Positions 23,129 through 35,879 of a stretch of 64,000 bases of DNA are shown here, piece by piece. The notes beneath the pieces were generated by a model. It saw only the letters and a list, made by a program, of their open reading frames with translations, was not told the DNA's origin and made no database searches. Source of the DNA: Cryptomeria japonica. Its lineage: Eukaryota > Streptophyta > Pinopsida > Cupressales > Cupressaceae. The position numbers and the translations under genes were made by a program. The stretch is from NCBI RefSeq assembly GCF_030272615.1, contig NC_081414.1, positions 335,217,427 through 335,281,426 on the forward strand, given 5' to 3'. Position 1 is the first letter of the stretch, and every line of letters begins with the position of its first letter.

Positions 23129-25632
23129 TTAGCTTACAGAGGCGTCAACTTCAGTGAATGTAAGGTAGTGTGGAATGGAAAGGTATCCCACCATAGGTTG
23201 AAATTGGTCCATGTTCAAATCAGTGGAGACGGAAGTGTCTCTCAAATTTTTATCAAGAATTGCTTTATGTGCGGGGGATATGCATAAAAGTTCAAGGATG
23301 GAGATAAGCGTAGGTTTTTTACCTAACAGTTCTACAAGGTCATACTCAGGTTTGGTTGATGAGGAAGCAATGGTTTTAGCTGGAGCACCTTGCAAAGTGA
23401 CCTTACCTCGACGAGCTGTAACATTACATTTAGAGGTGGGTTCAGAAGAAGGTCCAATGCCTCTTAGGAGAACCTTGGGTATTTGGGTAGAATTTTCAAG
23501 CATTTTGTCCTTTATGATAATGGTAGAGACATAATTGTCCATCGAAATGTGATTGATAGTTGAATCGTTATTATAGGATGCTCTGGTATAGTTGGTCTGG
23601 TCATCTATGGCTTTGGCTTTTCCCTTGTCATGTTCTGGGAATGGTTCTTTAAACATTTCATGTTCTTGGTTAGATGAGTGTCCCTCGATCTCAATATCGC
23701 CTCTATCAATAAGATCTTGTATGATGTTCTTCAAGCGATGACAATTTTCTATTTTATGTCCCTTGCTCTTGTGATACTCACAATACTCATCATCATTCCA
23801 CCAATTTGGTTTGACCTTTGGTTCGTATGGAGGATTGTCCGAAATTGTTATGATCTTGTTTGCCACTAGCTTCCTGAAAGATGATTGAAGTGGTTCTCCC
23901 AATGGAGTGTATTTCCTTCGTGGTTTGGAAGTTGTTTGAGTATTCACTTGGTTTCTTGTATAACTTGATTTAGAAAGAATGATTTTGGGTAATACTGTAC
24001 TAGCATCAACAACACCATCATTGACTGTGTTCTTGTTTTTGTTCCAAAATCTGGTTTGTCTTTTCCTTTAAATTCCTCTTTGTTTTCTTTGAATATCTTA
24101 ATTACTCCTTGTTCAATTAGGACCTTCTCTTTTGCTAAACCTTTCTCAATGATGTCCTTAAAAGTGGACAAGCAAGCTTTTCTTAGATCATAACCAATTT
24201 CTCTATGGACATTCTGTGTGAACATCTCTACTATTTGTTTTTGTGGAATTTCATAAGAGCACCTATTGGCTAAATTCCTCCATCTTTGTAAGAATGATGA
24301 AAATGACTCCCCATCCTTTTGTTTGGTGTTGCACATAGTGGTAACTAATATGTCTGTCTCTATGTTGTATAAGAAATGTTGGATAAATTCCTCTGCTAAG
24401 TCACCCCATGACTTAATTCCAGGTGGGATTTGGGAGAACCATTCCATAGCTTGATCACCTAAGCTCTATGGGAATAATCTCATCAAATATGTCTCTTCTG
24501 CTGCTACCTCAATGCAAGCTATGAAAAATTGTCTTATATGTGCTTTAGGATCCCCTTTTCCTCTGTACTTATCAAACTTAGGTGTCACAAAGTGTGTAGG
24601 AAATGGAGGCATTGGAATGCTTTTGTCAAATGGATAGGGACATATATCTCTCATTGTGTAAGTTGGCTTTGGTGTATTTATGTCCTCCATTTTTTTTTGT
24701 AAGTCTTTTATTTGTTGTTCCAAATTGTTCTTAGGTGGTGACCGACTTCTTGGACCATACCCCATGCCTGAACCACTGGGTGGAGGAGGAGCATGTTGCA
24801 TATATGGACGATATTGATCATATACATGTTCATATGGAGGAGGTCTATAATGATGTTGCGTATAAGGACCACTTGGTATAAAGTCATGATGAGGAATGAA
24901 ATATCCATTTTGTTCATGTATACCGTACTCTATAGGCATGTCATGGGTTTGTTCTAATGTGTTGTCCCCAAATTTGACGTGGGGTTTCCTTGTGTCCAAA
25001 TTTTGAACATGCCTTTGGATATCCAATTGCTTTGGTGGTTGGCCCTTAGCATTTGTATGTGATTGAGTATATTTTTCTGCATAAGACTTCCATAACGGTC
25101 TACGAAGGTGAGTATCATATGCTTGACCATGTGTATGTGGGACCTCAGGTTTTTGAAACAAAGATGATGGTGATTTAGGCACAAGATGTGGTGTTCTATT
25201 GCCTCCACTACTAGGCCTCCTTTGATCCATGTTGAGGTGAGGTTCTTGCAAAGGTTGATGTTCCATTATTTGAGACCTATCAAAATCATGAGGTATCTTG
25301 GCTCCACTTTGTGCCATCACTTGTAAGAAATATTGTCTATCTCTCCTCATTATTTCCTCAACCAATCGATTGAAATGGGGATCCATAATGGAGTCTTCCA
25401 CTTCTGTTGAATGTATGAAAAAGTTGTCCATATTGTCATTGTGTGTATCATTATTGTTTGTATTATCCATGTTCTCAACATTTGGAATGTTTCTATAGGC
25501 ATCCATGTTAGGTAATGTGGTATGATCAGAATTGAAAAAGACATCATTATCATACTCATAGGCACTCATGTTTGTGGACTCTTGAGCCTCTTTAGCTTCT
25601 CTCCTAGATTTTTGGGAACGGGTTTCAACCAT
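23129..25632 (-). pseudogene. gag: Element A gag
   Basis: Starts MVETRSQKSRREAKEAQEST at 25,632. The N-terminal 290 residues are low-complexity, rich in Pro, His, Tyr and Gln. The gag core spans about 24,100-24,560: FDKYRGKGDPKAHIRQFF, AMEWFSQIPPGIKSW, ESFSSFLQRWRNLANRCSYE. A TAG stop splits the core at about 24,466, and a frameshift near 23,945 separates the last part (272 codons) with KYTPLGEPLQSSFRKLV and a zinc-binding YCEYHKSKGHKIENCHRLKN, then QDLIDRGDIE. These are characteristic of Tat-group gag. Total about 830 codons, long for gag, as is usual in this lineage. One stop and one shift only, so it is among the better preserved genes here. Confidence 0.88.
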
Positions 25633-27640
25633 GAACTATGTATTGACCAAGATGTGTGAGACTAGATAAAAATGGAAAGAGTATGGAAGACCAAGAGTTG
25701 GATGGAATGTAAATGAATCTGAGGTGTACTTGCAATGTCCAAAGTGTAAGACCAAGTATGTATGCAGTAGAGTAGGTGTGGCTTCCAAAGAGATGATAGT
25801 TTCTCTTGATGAGGTAAGTTGACCTTGACTCTAGGTAAGACCAAACGAGTCCCAAAGGTGATAGACCTTGATGAGGGACCACTTAGCAAAATGTTGTTGT
25901 ATGTATTGTGTTGACAAAGCAAGGTGAGGACAAGTAAGTGACATTTTGACTCAAGTTTAGACAAATGTGAATGTAATGCAGGATGTAAAGCAATGATGGA
26001 ATTTGTGAGACCCAAAAATAGGTTGAATGCTAGGTGAAAACCCGAAGAAATAACCCAGGAAGCTCAAGAATTCTGAAACTAATTGCTCTTATTTGTTGGG
26101 CTGTAAATTTTTCCAGTTTGTGAAGTTATTTGTTGTGACCATTTCTAAATTTTTGACTGTTTTCATGACAAGAGGACACAATGTTGATGAGGACTCAATG
26201 TTTGTAAGTGTTTAGACTCAAAATGATTCAAATAAAAGTGTGTTGTTTGATGTAAAAATGTTTTGCATACACTTGAAGACACAAAAGACATAATGTTATG
26301 ATGTTTGGTCTTGAATGTTTGAATGTTCAAAATAAGACAAGCACAATTCTTATGGTTGGCTAGGACAATAGTTGTTGATCCCACATGGGGTTTCCCCTGA
26401 GGCTACACTATTTAGAGCAGATACTTAGATGCTTGACCCCACTGGCTCCACCCTCGGCACTCACTTCTCTGGGGCAGCCAAGCATCAGTCCCCACGAAAA
26501 CTCCCTGTGGCAAACTTTGTATCTCTACTAAGAACCATATGTGTGTGGGTTGCTCCAGAGGTCTGACCTCCTGCTCCATCAACTAGAAGGATTTTGGCTT
26601 TCTAAAAAAGGTGATAGTAAGGGCATCTACTCATGTGGCCATACATGTGGCACTTTTAGCTCTGTAAATATAGAAGGCTCCCAACTGGTAGGGGTTACGC
26701 CCTACAACTGATCAAATAAATTTGATCAAACGGGTTTATGGGGAGACATAGTGTCGGTATGAACTAATCAACACAAGTTACCCATGGCTTTCACCATGGA
26801 TACAATTATTTATAGTGGTTCGGAAGAGGTGGGTTTTCCTCACTACCACTTGGGTCGTTCTCTCCTCACTAGTAGTCCTAATGACCACATGGGGAGATAG
26901 GCCCTCTAGAGATTAAACAAAAAGAGCCTATTGCTCAAGACACAAAAGACACTAGTTCAATTTTAGTGCACCAATTGAAGTGTTTGGTAATCTATGAAAA
27001 CAAAGCACATAATAAAGATCAAAAGAAAACCCTTGTCAAGATCCTGCAACAAAGATTTGTTAGTAGTTCGGGTTGTTTCAAATGATTACCCCTTCCTGCA
27101 AGCAAATGAGTTAGGTAAATTTTAGATCCAAAAGACTTTGTGAAATAGGGCATTCGACAAGACGATTCGCTTCCAAGACAAGTTGCACCAATTTTATTAG
27201 CTAGATCACAAGATGTTAGCCCGAAATAAACCAGATCTAAAATCCAAATGACGAAATAAAGCCTCAAAACTAGATCAAAAACTGAAAAATGCAAGATCTG
27301 AAACACATACACAATTAAACCTAACGCAAACGTGGCAAAAAATTACAAACTCGTCTAAATCCATCACAGACGTGCCTAGATTACACAGATGCAACTTCTG
27401 AACACAGACACATCTGAAAGGTTCACAAATGCGCTTTTAAAATAGAGATGCAACCTTGCAATCTGCAAAATAAGATAAAATAATGCCGAACACAAACGCG
27501 ATTACGAAGGTCACAAATGCGGTAGAAAAGCAAAAATGCGGTTCCAGGATGCACAGACAGGGAAATGTCGAAAATGTCAAATCTGTAACTTCAAAAACAT
27601 AAAATCTGCAACAAAAAATGTTAAATGCAAAAGGGACAAG
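25633..27640 (-). other. Element A 5' leader
   Basis: Two kilobases between primer site and gag start with no supported ORF. At 26,380-26,720 there is GC-richer sequence unlike the surroundings. At 27,360-27,560 a loose array of cacaaatgcg/cacaaacgcg occurs, the reverse complement of the array at 5950-6230. Confidence 0.6.
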
Positions 27641-27659
27641 GGTCCCATCGGGCGTGCCA
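27641..27659 (-). other. Primer-binding site of element A
   Basis: Minus strand TGGCACGCCCGATGGGACC, three bases after the LTR end. The TGGCNCGCC...GGGGCC-like form is common in Tat/Ogre elements. I did not assign the tRNA with certainty. Confidence 0.7.
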
Positions 27660-27662
27660 AAA

Positions 27663-28428
27663 TGTTTATGGTAAAAATGGAAACAACAATATTGAAAGAC
27701 TAAATGAATTCAACCACAAAATTGTAGCCTAACAACAACAAAGATCCACCATAACATATGAAGATTACCTAAGACAATGCAAATCAAATGAAATCACAAA
27801 GATTATACCATCACATGTCCAATAGGGTTTGGATCTTCATTCTTCCTATCTCCATTGATCTTGCTTGATATATTTGCTCTCAGATTTTATGTGTGCACAA
27901 GAGCTCAACAAAGAACGGAAATGTGGTTGCAAGTAGGCTTGATCGCATGTGAAAATTTGAAAGCGTAGTTGGGGGTTGATAATGAAGGAAACATGTCCTT
28001 ATATAGAAGACACTATAAGAAATGGAGGGATAAGATTGAGAGGTGTAAAAGATAAATGGTCGGCTAAGATTAGAGGGTAGGTAGAGAAAATAAGAAAATA
28101 ATGAGAGGGTAGGTAGTGTAGGAATTAAGAGATGAATGACATGTGTCATGGGTAGAAAAGGTTAATGAATTAATTAAATAAATAAAGATTTATTTAATTA
28201 ATAGAGGAAGTGGGATCAATTAAATAAATAAAAGTAATTATTTAATTTAGGAAAAGGAAAATTTTAAAAAATAAAAGTATTTATTTAAATGAGAAACAAG
28301 GCTAGAAGAGGATAAATGAATTAATTGAATAAATAAAGATTCATTTAATTAATAGAAGAATTAGGCTAAAATAATTAAATAAATAAAAATATTTATTTAA
28401 TTAGACAGGACAATTTTAGGTGTCTATA
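27663..28428 (-). repeat. Element A 5' LTR
   Basis: Direct repeat of 4694-5459. The terminal CA expected on the plus strand at the right edge reads TA, one transition, followed by gcagg of the target duplication. Confidence 0.88.
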
Positions 28429-28433
28429 GCAGG

Positions 28434-29110
28434 AAGTTCAAATGAGGAGGGAGGTAGGAAAATTGAGTGCAAGACACATGAAGCTAACTCTTGTGGGTGG
28501 TGTTCTGAGCCATAATGATTTTCTATAATATTGGAAAGCACTCGATCTTCAACTTGAAGCTGTATGAATGGTTCTCTATTTATCATCATGAGGTGACGAA
28601 CATAGTTAACTTCTTCTTCTTTTGTCTCCTCCCATACATCAGGCCACACGACCTGTTATTGATCAAGCTGAGTTTGTGTAGGTGAATAAAGAGCTAATTT
28701 CTTATTGGAATTCCCATCCGAAACAATCATATCTCCTAACCAACACCCAATGTATGCATCAATTGTAGCAAGCCAAGGACTTACTAAGATGACTAGATAT
28801 CCTCCCAATGTGGCCTTAGGAGATAATATCATGAAATTTGTTGGATATTCACAAGAATCCAAAGTAACTACAACATCTTCTACCATACCATTGGGTCGAA
28901 CAATAGAGCTATCAGCAAGCTGCAGGACTGTGGAAGTAGGTCAAAGACTGGTTATGTTAGGTTGTTGCATGATGTCCTTAGTCATGACATTAATGGTGGC
29001 TCCTAGATCTATTAGAGAATTCTTAATCTGAGAACCATTAATGAGTATTCCCACAATAGGGCTACCTGGATGAGAGTACTTAGGTATTGTAACCTTTCCC
29101 AACATGATAT
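28434..29110 (-). pseudogene. Element C protease region
   Basis: Minus-strand frames carry the aspartic protease of element C. IKNSLIDLGATINVMTKDIM lies near 28,970-29,030 (D-L-G at the active site), followed by VEDVVVTLDSCEYPTNFMIL, LVSPWLATIDAYIGC and MIVSDGNSNKKLALYSP. A stop separates the two halves. After it a 77-codon acidic stretch (WEETKEEEVNYV) leads to the insertion point of element A, beyond which the frame resumes at 4693 towards RT. Confidence 0.82.
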
Positions 29111-29329
29111 CAACTAGCTATCCCATCACGTGGACTATTTGTGGATCCTTCATTTTCCTACCAGGTTTCTTCAAGCATGCTTCCTTAATGACCTTACTAT
29201 AGATGGGAACATCCTTGATAGCTTGAAACAATGGAATCTTAACACATATGTGTTTCAACTGATCAATGAGATCAAAATTTACATCTTCACTTTGCTCAGT
29301 CTCCTTAGCTTGTAACCTCTAACGAAATG

Positions 29330-30941
29330 GAGGTATTTTATTCATTGAAGGTGAACTTATAGGCTGTTGGGCTTGGGTAGACTAAGTTGGTTGATCTAGG
29401 GGGTAATATAATACTGTTTGCTCTAATAGTACTTCGGTAATGACTATAGAAGATGGATTAGGCAAATTAGTCCTTGATCTAAGATGAATATCACTTATAT
29501 TAAGAGAATATGTAGGGTATTGGTTAGGATCAGCAGAATATACTTGTTGTTGTGGCTGGGATTTACTATTTGGATTTAGTACAAGTTGAGATCGTAGCTG
29601 AGTAGCTTTAGGTGGAGTGGAATTAGGAGAAGGGGGTGGCATTATAGCACGTTGTTGTGGTGGTTGTAAATAAGTAGAAGGTCGATTTGACCACTACTGA
29701 CCCCCTCTCCATTGAGAAGTTGGTTTCCAATTTCCATGTGGAGGTTGCCATGACCCTTGAGGTTGAGACCAATTTCCCATTGGCTGATGCCATTGGAATG
29801 AAGGATTGGATTAATTTAACCATGAACTTTGGGGGTTATACCAAGATTGAGGTTGAAAATTTCCAAAGTTTTGAGCATATGGAGGTTGCCACTGATTATT
29901 TTGTGCATAAGAATTTCCATAAGAACCAACAAAAGATAATGGATCAGGAGGCATACCTTGTCTTGGGGCCCATGGCCTTCTTTTAGAGACATAGAAGAGT
30001 TGTTCATCATCTCCATGTACTGGCTTAAACTCAGGAACATGGTGATTATCAAGATTGGCAACTAACTTACATCTGCAGTCCTTCTTCTTTTGCCTATAGT
30101 GTGGATAAAATGCTGCAAGCAATGCTTCAGCTTCATCCTGCTTCTTCTTGGCTTGAAGCGTGTCCAATTGAGTGGCCATATTGTTTATAATATCTTCCTT
30201 GAAATCCTTTAGAAGATGGCTTAATTCCATTTGAGAAACTCCATCGCTTGTTGTTGATGAAGACATTCCAGGCTTATAATGCTTATTCTTCATGGTAGTG
30301 GCCTTGGGAATGCTTTTGAAAAATTTGGTTGATCTCATTCGATGATAGTTGAGTTATATTCCTCCTCCCATAAGGTCTAGAGCATATGTGCATTCATCAT
30401 TGATACCCCTTAGAAATATCAACTTGATAGATTATTCATTTAGAGTACTTTGTTTAAACTTCTTGACACAAAATAGAAATCTCTCAAGATAATTTTCTAG
30501 ACTCTCATCCTCCTTCTGTGTCATCCTAAAGATATCATCTCCATGGTGGTCAATTCCCCTACAATAATCCTTGTATTTCTCAAGAAACAACTGTTTCATC
30601 TCATCCCATGTGTCTATTGAGTTACTTCCTAAGCTCATAAACCATCTCAGGGCAGATTCTTTCAAAGTGGCTGGGAATATATTAAGTCTATGGGCATCTA
30701 TAGTATAATAATAGATCCTATAGAGGACATCAAATTTGAACAGAAAAGTGCTTGGGTCTTCTCTAACTACCCCATAGAACTTAGGCAGAGAAGAAGATGG
30801 AATGTTCTTGAGGTTAGCATTATCATGCAGATCATAAATGGGAAATTCAAATGTTGGGTTAATAGGTGAATTGCCGCCTCCTGGAGGTGGAGGATTACCC
30901 CCACTTCCTAGTGGATTAGCTCTACCTCCACGTCCTGCCAT
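29330..30941 (-). pseudogene. gag: Element C gag
   Basis: ATG at 30,941 (MAGRGGRANPLGSGGNPPPP). The gag core includes FPIYDLHDNANLKNIP, LPKFYGVVREDPSTFLFKF, LKESALRWFMSLGSNSIDTW and EMKQLFLEKYKDYCR, ending near a stop at 30,432. After stops the frame continues (29,811-30,338) with a predicted helical stretch and a Cys-rich KKKDCRCKLVANLDNH, then a Gln/Trp/Pro-rich tail with repeated QPPHGNW-like units to about 29,640, and a further piece to 29,382. Lengths and order fit Athila/Tat gag. It encodes the capsid of the element; broken here by about four stops. Confidence 0.85.
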
Positions 30942-31270
30942 TGGTACTTGGTAAAAAACTAAAGGGTAATGATCCTCTTCAAGTGGTCCAAAAATAAAAT
31001 GAAGGTCGTTTTATGGAAGTTCAAATGCAGGATAGTCCAAATTATCTGGGGCTTGATAAAGTGTAGCAAAAGGATTTACATCTGGTGCTTCATAAGGGTT
31101 GAGTCTTCTATTATTGGGGTGATTAGGAAGAAATCTACCATGGGCATCTCTTCTTCTTTTATGCATGCAGATTCAGAAAAATTATTTGACAACTTATCTT
31201 AAATTGCCAAAACACTAATTCACTGAAAACTAAAAGTTCATGGTCGTGTCAGGTTCTTAGTTTGGCACCA

Positions 31271-31288
31271 TCCCCAACAACGACACCA
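31271..31288 (-). other. Primer-binding site of element C
   Basis: Minus strand TGGTGTCGTTGTTGGGGA. It equals the Athila-type TGGCGCCGTTGCCGGGGA site except for four C-to-T changes, and lies next to the LTR edge at 31,293. Confidence 0.75.
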
Positions 31289-31292
31289 AAAA

Positions 31293-33550
31293 TGTTGACC
31301 TTCCCAATTATACCAATAACTTGGCTTAAAACCTAAGCTCAGGGATTGGACATCTACCCTGAATAGCTATCATTTTTATGGTGGAGGTTCCATTTACATG
31401 TCAACCCAGGGATGTATTACTTGAAATGGGCCAACCCAGATTATGCACCAAGTTCCAATTAAAGCCATTCTATTTTACTGCACCAAATTAAATTACTAAA
31501 ATTAACACACATAAATGTAATGACTAAAATTCTACATGAAATCTTTAATGCTGAATGGTAATTCAAGAAACTAACTACCACTAATGTTCTAAGCTAAAAA
31601 AAAGGAACTACTATGTTCGCCTTTGGTTGCAGGAACAGTCACAAGTTCTGGTTCCAGTGGCTACAGGAATAGTCAAATGCTAAAATAACAACTACAACAA
31701 AATAAAGCTAACGCGAAAAATACAAGGATTGTTCACCAAGTGGGCCCCCTTGGATGAGCATGTCCAAAATTCAAATAGTTTTATATGTTCAGAACACCAT
31801 CACTTTATTTATCATTTTAGAAGTTGTTACACACTATGAAAGCATAGAGAATATTGTCTAACTCTGAAAACTCTCTCACCCTCGTGACGATGTCCAAATA
31901 TTTATTTATAAGAAAACTATAAAAAACTACTAACTACCTAAACCACACCCAAGAGAATAGGTGGAAGCTTTATTACAACAAGGAAAGAGTCAACCACAAA
32001 GATTGTGGGACATTCATCATTCATAGCTATATTGTCGCTTACTAGAGATAACCATAAATAAATCTTGAACTATTTCACTATTCTTTAGCCGCTTGGTTAC
32101 CCCCTTGCTCATTTCTTTAATGCTTACAACTGCTTTGACTCTGGTTTTAATGACTTGAATGACACGATCCTCCTTTTTGGCATGGTTTGACCGCTTTTGC
32201 AACTACCTAAGTATCCCTGCATCATGAGTTAAACCACACAAATGCATACGTAGATCCATTTTCTGACATTCATTCATCCACATAAAATTATCATAGTAAT
32301 TCGCATAGCTGCAGGAATATATTTAGCCAAAACAATACAAAGTTTGAAAAGTTTGGTTAATGTTCATCAGGCATAGGATAAAAAACCTCTAACACATCCT
32401 ATACCCTCAACATTGTCCAAATACACAACTTAAACCATGAAAAACATAACATACATGAACACAAAAAGAGCTATTATTTCATCTCATCAGGATTGAGACC
32501 CACAATATTATAATACTGTGATCAAGAGTATAATAATATTACAAAGGGGAATGCACATGCATTTAGGCACATTTCCTAGAGCTCATTGTTCAATTACAAA
32601 GAGAGGGCTACAACCCCTAGAGGACTCAGTGTCCCATGAAAGATTACAAATGATAACTGATTGAATGAACTGATGGATAACATCTACAAATGCCAAAATT
32701 CAGTTCTAGTTAAGCACAAATTATCTTCTTCCACTGATCAGGTACATCACCCTGTTCTGCTCTGCTTCGTCATATACCCGATCATAATTCTCTCAACTGT
32801 ACACATGAAACTACATACAATCGCTTATGCATGCTTCTTACATTGCCAACAACATACCAAATGATCATATCAATTGGACTAATATATCTACATCATCAAA
32901 TTAAATCAATCCCATGTTGGTTGAAAGACCGTATAACATGCAACATGAAACGTGTTACCCAAGTCAGCTTAAACTGATCCAAAAACAACTAGGTGTACCA
33001 AAACAAAATGTCCACATGCTTCCCATATGTCATCTCATCGACCTCGAACACACAAACAACCATCAAAATTACTTCGCATGACGAATCTTCACACACTACT
33101 ACACCAAAACACTGTGTACCAGAAAAATCGTCTATCAGATCTTCTAACCAACAACAAACTTAACATCGGAGGTCACAATCCTGGAATAAGGTAAATTGCA
33201 TATCCACAATACATCTCCTTGATCTGCAAAGATAAATACTCAACCAAAATAATCCTCTGAACACTAAACTGGACACTCTGTTGGATACATTGTTCTTCTT
33301 ACTGGACCTCATAGAACCTCAATCAATCTTCTAGAACAAATGACTCATGAACTATGGATTAGACATCTGGCTCAAGTTGCCATCAATGACAACATTTGAT
33401 CATTAATGCAACATCTCTTGCCAACATTGTCTATCCTAGAAAGGGCCTTTGTTTCCTAGGTTTCGTCAACTTCACAGGGGTATCCATATCTAAGGATTAC
33501 TATTGCTCTCACTAAACTTTACTAATTTTCAATTTAGGGTGATGATTGTA
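31293..33550 (-). repeat. Element C 5' LTR (outer end uncertain)
   Basis: The inner edge (TGTTGACC on plus, ending ...CAACA in element sense) is fixed by the primer site. The outer edge is not determined because the partner LTR is not in the window; the end given is only a guess. Frames in it (for example 32,017-32,202 minus and 32,661-32,864 plus) show no motif. Confidence 0.4.
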
Positions 33551-35879
33551 ATTAACATGGGCCCTATTTTATAGACACTTGCACCATTCACATGAGGAAG
33601 TTTTATTATGGCATTTTCTTTTAGTAGATTTTCCCTAGGATCAAATGACATCTAATGACATTCCCAAGAATAGTGGGCACTCAGACTAAACATTTCGTCA
33701 TGCGGCAACAAGGGATGATGTAAGTCTTATGCCTCAAGCAAAGTAAATATTAATGTTTTAATATCATCTTTTTATGGTATAAAAATTGTGATGATCTTGT
33801 TGTTGTCTTTAACTCATGATTATAATGATACATGATCTTTCAAAATATCTCATCATGTATAGGTGGCATCCCCGTGAGACCCAAATGATAAGCTTACATT
33901 TAAAATCTCCATGGACAATGAGGTGGCAATTTAATATCTCTTGGGATAAGTGAAAAATCTAAAGGCTACTCCTTCTACCACTTTGGCACCCAACCTCTTT
34001 TATAATACAAAAAAAATAAATCTAACCTTTTAGGTGATGTGGACAACTCTATCAAGGCTACAGATGCCTATCTAATAGTAGAGAGATATCCTTGTTGAGG
34101 CTATAGATGCTTATTTGGCAGCAAGGCTCTATCTAGTTGGCTTTAGGGGGATAGGTCCAATTACGTAGCGTAGCCCAACACTTATTATTTTGCTTATCTT
34201 TGTCAAAGGAGAAAGAAATTAATTACAATGCATACACACGAGTAATGGGACCTCCCATCATAACTTGCGACTTTCTAAAATTTTGAGTATTTACTATCAC
34301 GAGCTAAAGACCTCAAGGAGAAAATCCAAATTTATATCATAAAATGATATTGTTACCATTAATATTTTCTTTTTGTCTAATGGCATATTTTGTTCTCCCT
34401 TCCATGACAAATTTTCATTTTAAGTGCCCTCTTCTCTTTCGAATGGCATTGCTGATGTTGCTTCGAGTATTTTTTTATTAACATTTGACCTCTGTAGGTT
34501 GTGGTATGGTAGATTTATATTTTTGCAAAGTTTCAAAATTTTAATGAAAAATATTTCACGACTGTCTCTTGTGGAAGGAACATGCACCTTTTTGAACTCC
34601 TTGCAATGAATTTCATTGATCCAATCAAAAGTGTCTGAGGCATTGGTCTGTGAAGCCAGAGATCTCTAAGATCAGTTTCCTATGAGCTGCTAGAACTATG
34701 AAATCCTTTACAACGGTTGATATCCTGACCTTTTTCTTTTCAATGGATAACTCCACTCCTTATTGGACAGTGGACCCTGCAAGACATGTTTTGGCTCTGC
34801 ATGTTTCCACAAGCAAAGGCTTTATTTCTCCAGCTTCTTCTGCTAACTCAACATGTTTTGGCTTGACGGGGAAAAGAGATTACACAATACAGGGGGCTCC
34901 TCGACTCTTTGATAGCTTGCCACATATGATGGGCAGTCAAGTTTTGACTCTGACATTTCTCGGTAGGTGTTTTCATTATTCATGAAGAGGGTTGTCCAAA
35001 GTTCAAGCTAACATAATTTGATAGATTGATGCTGAGAAATTGTATAACCTACGTGCCTAGCATGCCAAAGACTAGGGAAGACCTATAACTCACAATTTTC
35101 CAACGTAAAAGTGGTCAGATATCACCATTCCCAATCTTATCTTTCAAAATGGTGGTGGGGGAGAAATCTTATCTTCTTTATAGCAGGGAAAGCTATACAA
35201 ACTAGAAAAGGGAAAGATAAAGCAAGGATTTTTTGGAGGATATTATCTAATCAAATCTTATCTTCTTCTAAGTTTCAAATCGGATAATAAAAAATTGAAT
35301 GTATTAGATTCTTAAAAGGATGGGACCTTTGTATAAGTGGTTAGAATCTTCAAAAACATTTTGTAAATGTGGTAGTAGGAACAGACGATCCAATTTGGTT
35401 TTATAAATCATATAATCGACATTCGAGACTTAGTATTACTCTAAATATAAAACTGTGTTATGTTGTCTTTTTCATTATTCTCAATGGTGTTATGTGCTAG
35501 TGTTATTTGTTAAGTTCTATTTGTAATTTTTTTGGTTTCCCTTTATGAGATTGTGGATCATGTGTATAGACCACTCTTTCATGCTCATAAAAGGATTCTA
35601 GACTATACAATTCTTGTGAAACTTGAAAGGGTTCTTTTCAAAATAGTAAGGTTATATGTTTAGCTTTGTCGTTATGAGTGCTTATCATAAAAAACAAATT
35701 TGAATATTGCATCTTATGTCTAAGTTACTTCACATGCTTTGTTCTCTTCTCGATAATGAAAGGTTGTGACATATCGTGCCTTGTTCGCTTAATAGTTAAT
35801 CCTAATACTTATTACCCATAGATGTTTCTAGAAATCTCCATGCTTTTTTGAGCTTCTAAAATCCCAAGTGTCATTCCAT
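33551..35879. other. Gene-free stretch, unidentified
   Basis: No coding motif, RNA gene or clear repeat boundary recognised. A 95-codon frame at 34,698-34,985 (plus) is open but matches nothing I know. Confidence 0.4.

Larger units (their letters stand above)
4694..28428 (-). mobile_element. Element A: Tat-lineage LTR retrotransposon, non-autonomous, interrupted by element B
   Basis: Two 766-bp LTRs (4694-5459 and 27,663-28,428), about 3% different by eye, bound an element read on the minus strand, with flanking 5-bp target duplication gtagg/gcagg. In element order: 5' LTR, primer site, 2-kb leader, gag, protease, linker, a fragment of integrase, an antisense PMD ORF, tandem repeats, polypurine tract, 3' LTR. 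RT, RNase H and the integrase core are absent, and the inner insertion does not explain this because its perfect target duplication shows that the linker and integrase tail were already adjacent. Tat affiliation rests on the gag zinc-finger region, protease style, integrase end and the extra antisense ORF. Confidence 0.88.

Noticed and set aside
24266-24454. Plus-strand frames opposite element A gag (also 22,308-22,547, 23,211-23,534, 23,678-23,869)
   Set aside because: Shadows of the minus-strand gag/protease; no motifs of their own.
34698-34985. 95-codon frame with YWTVDPARHV, first taken for a copia-type protease
   Set aside because: No Asp-Ser/Thr-Gly triad and no neighbouring integrase or RT.
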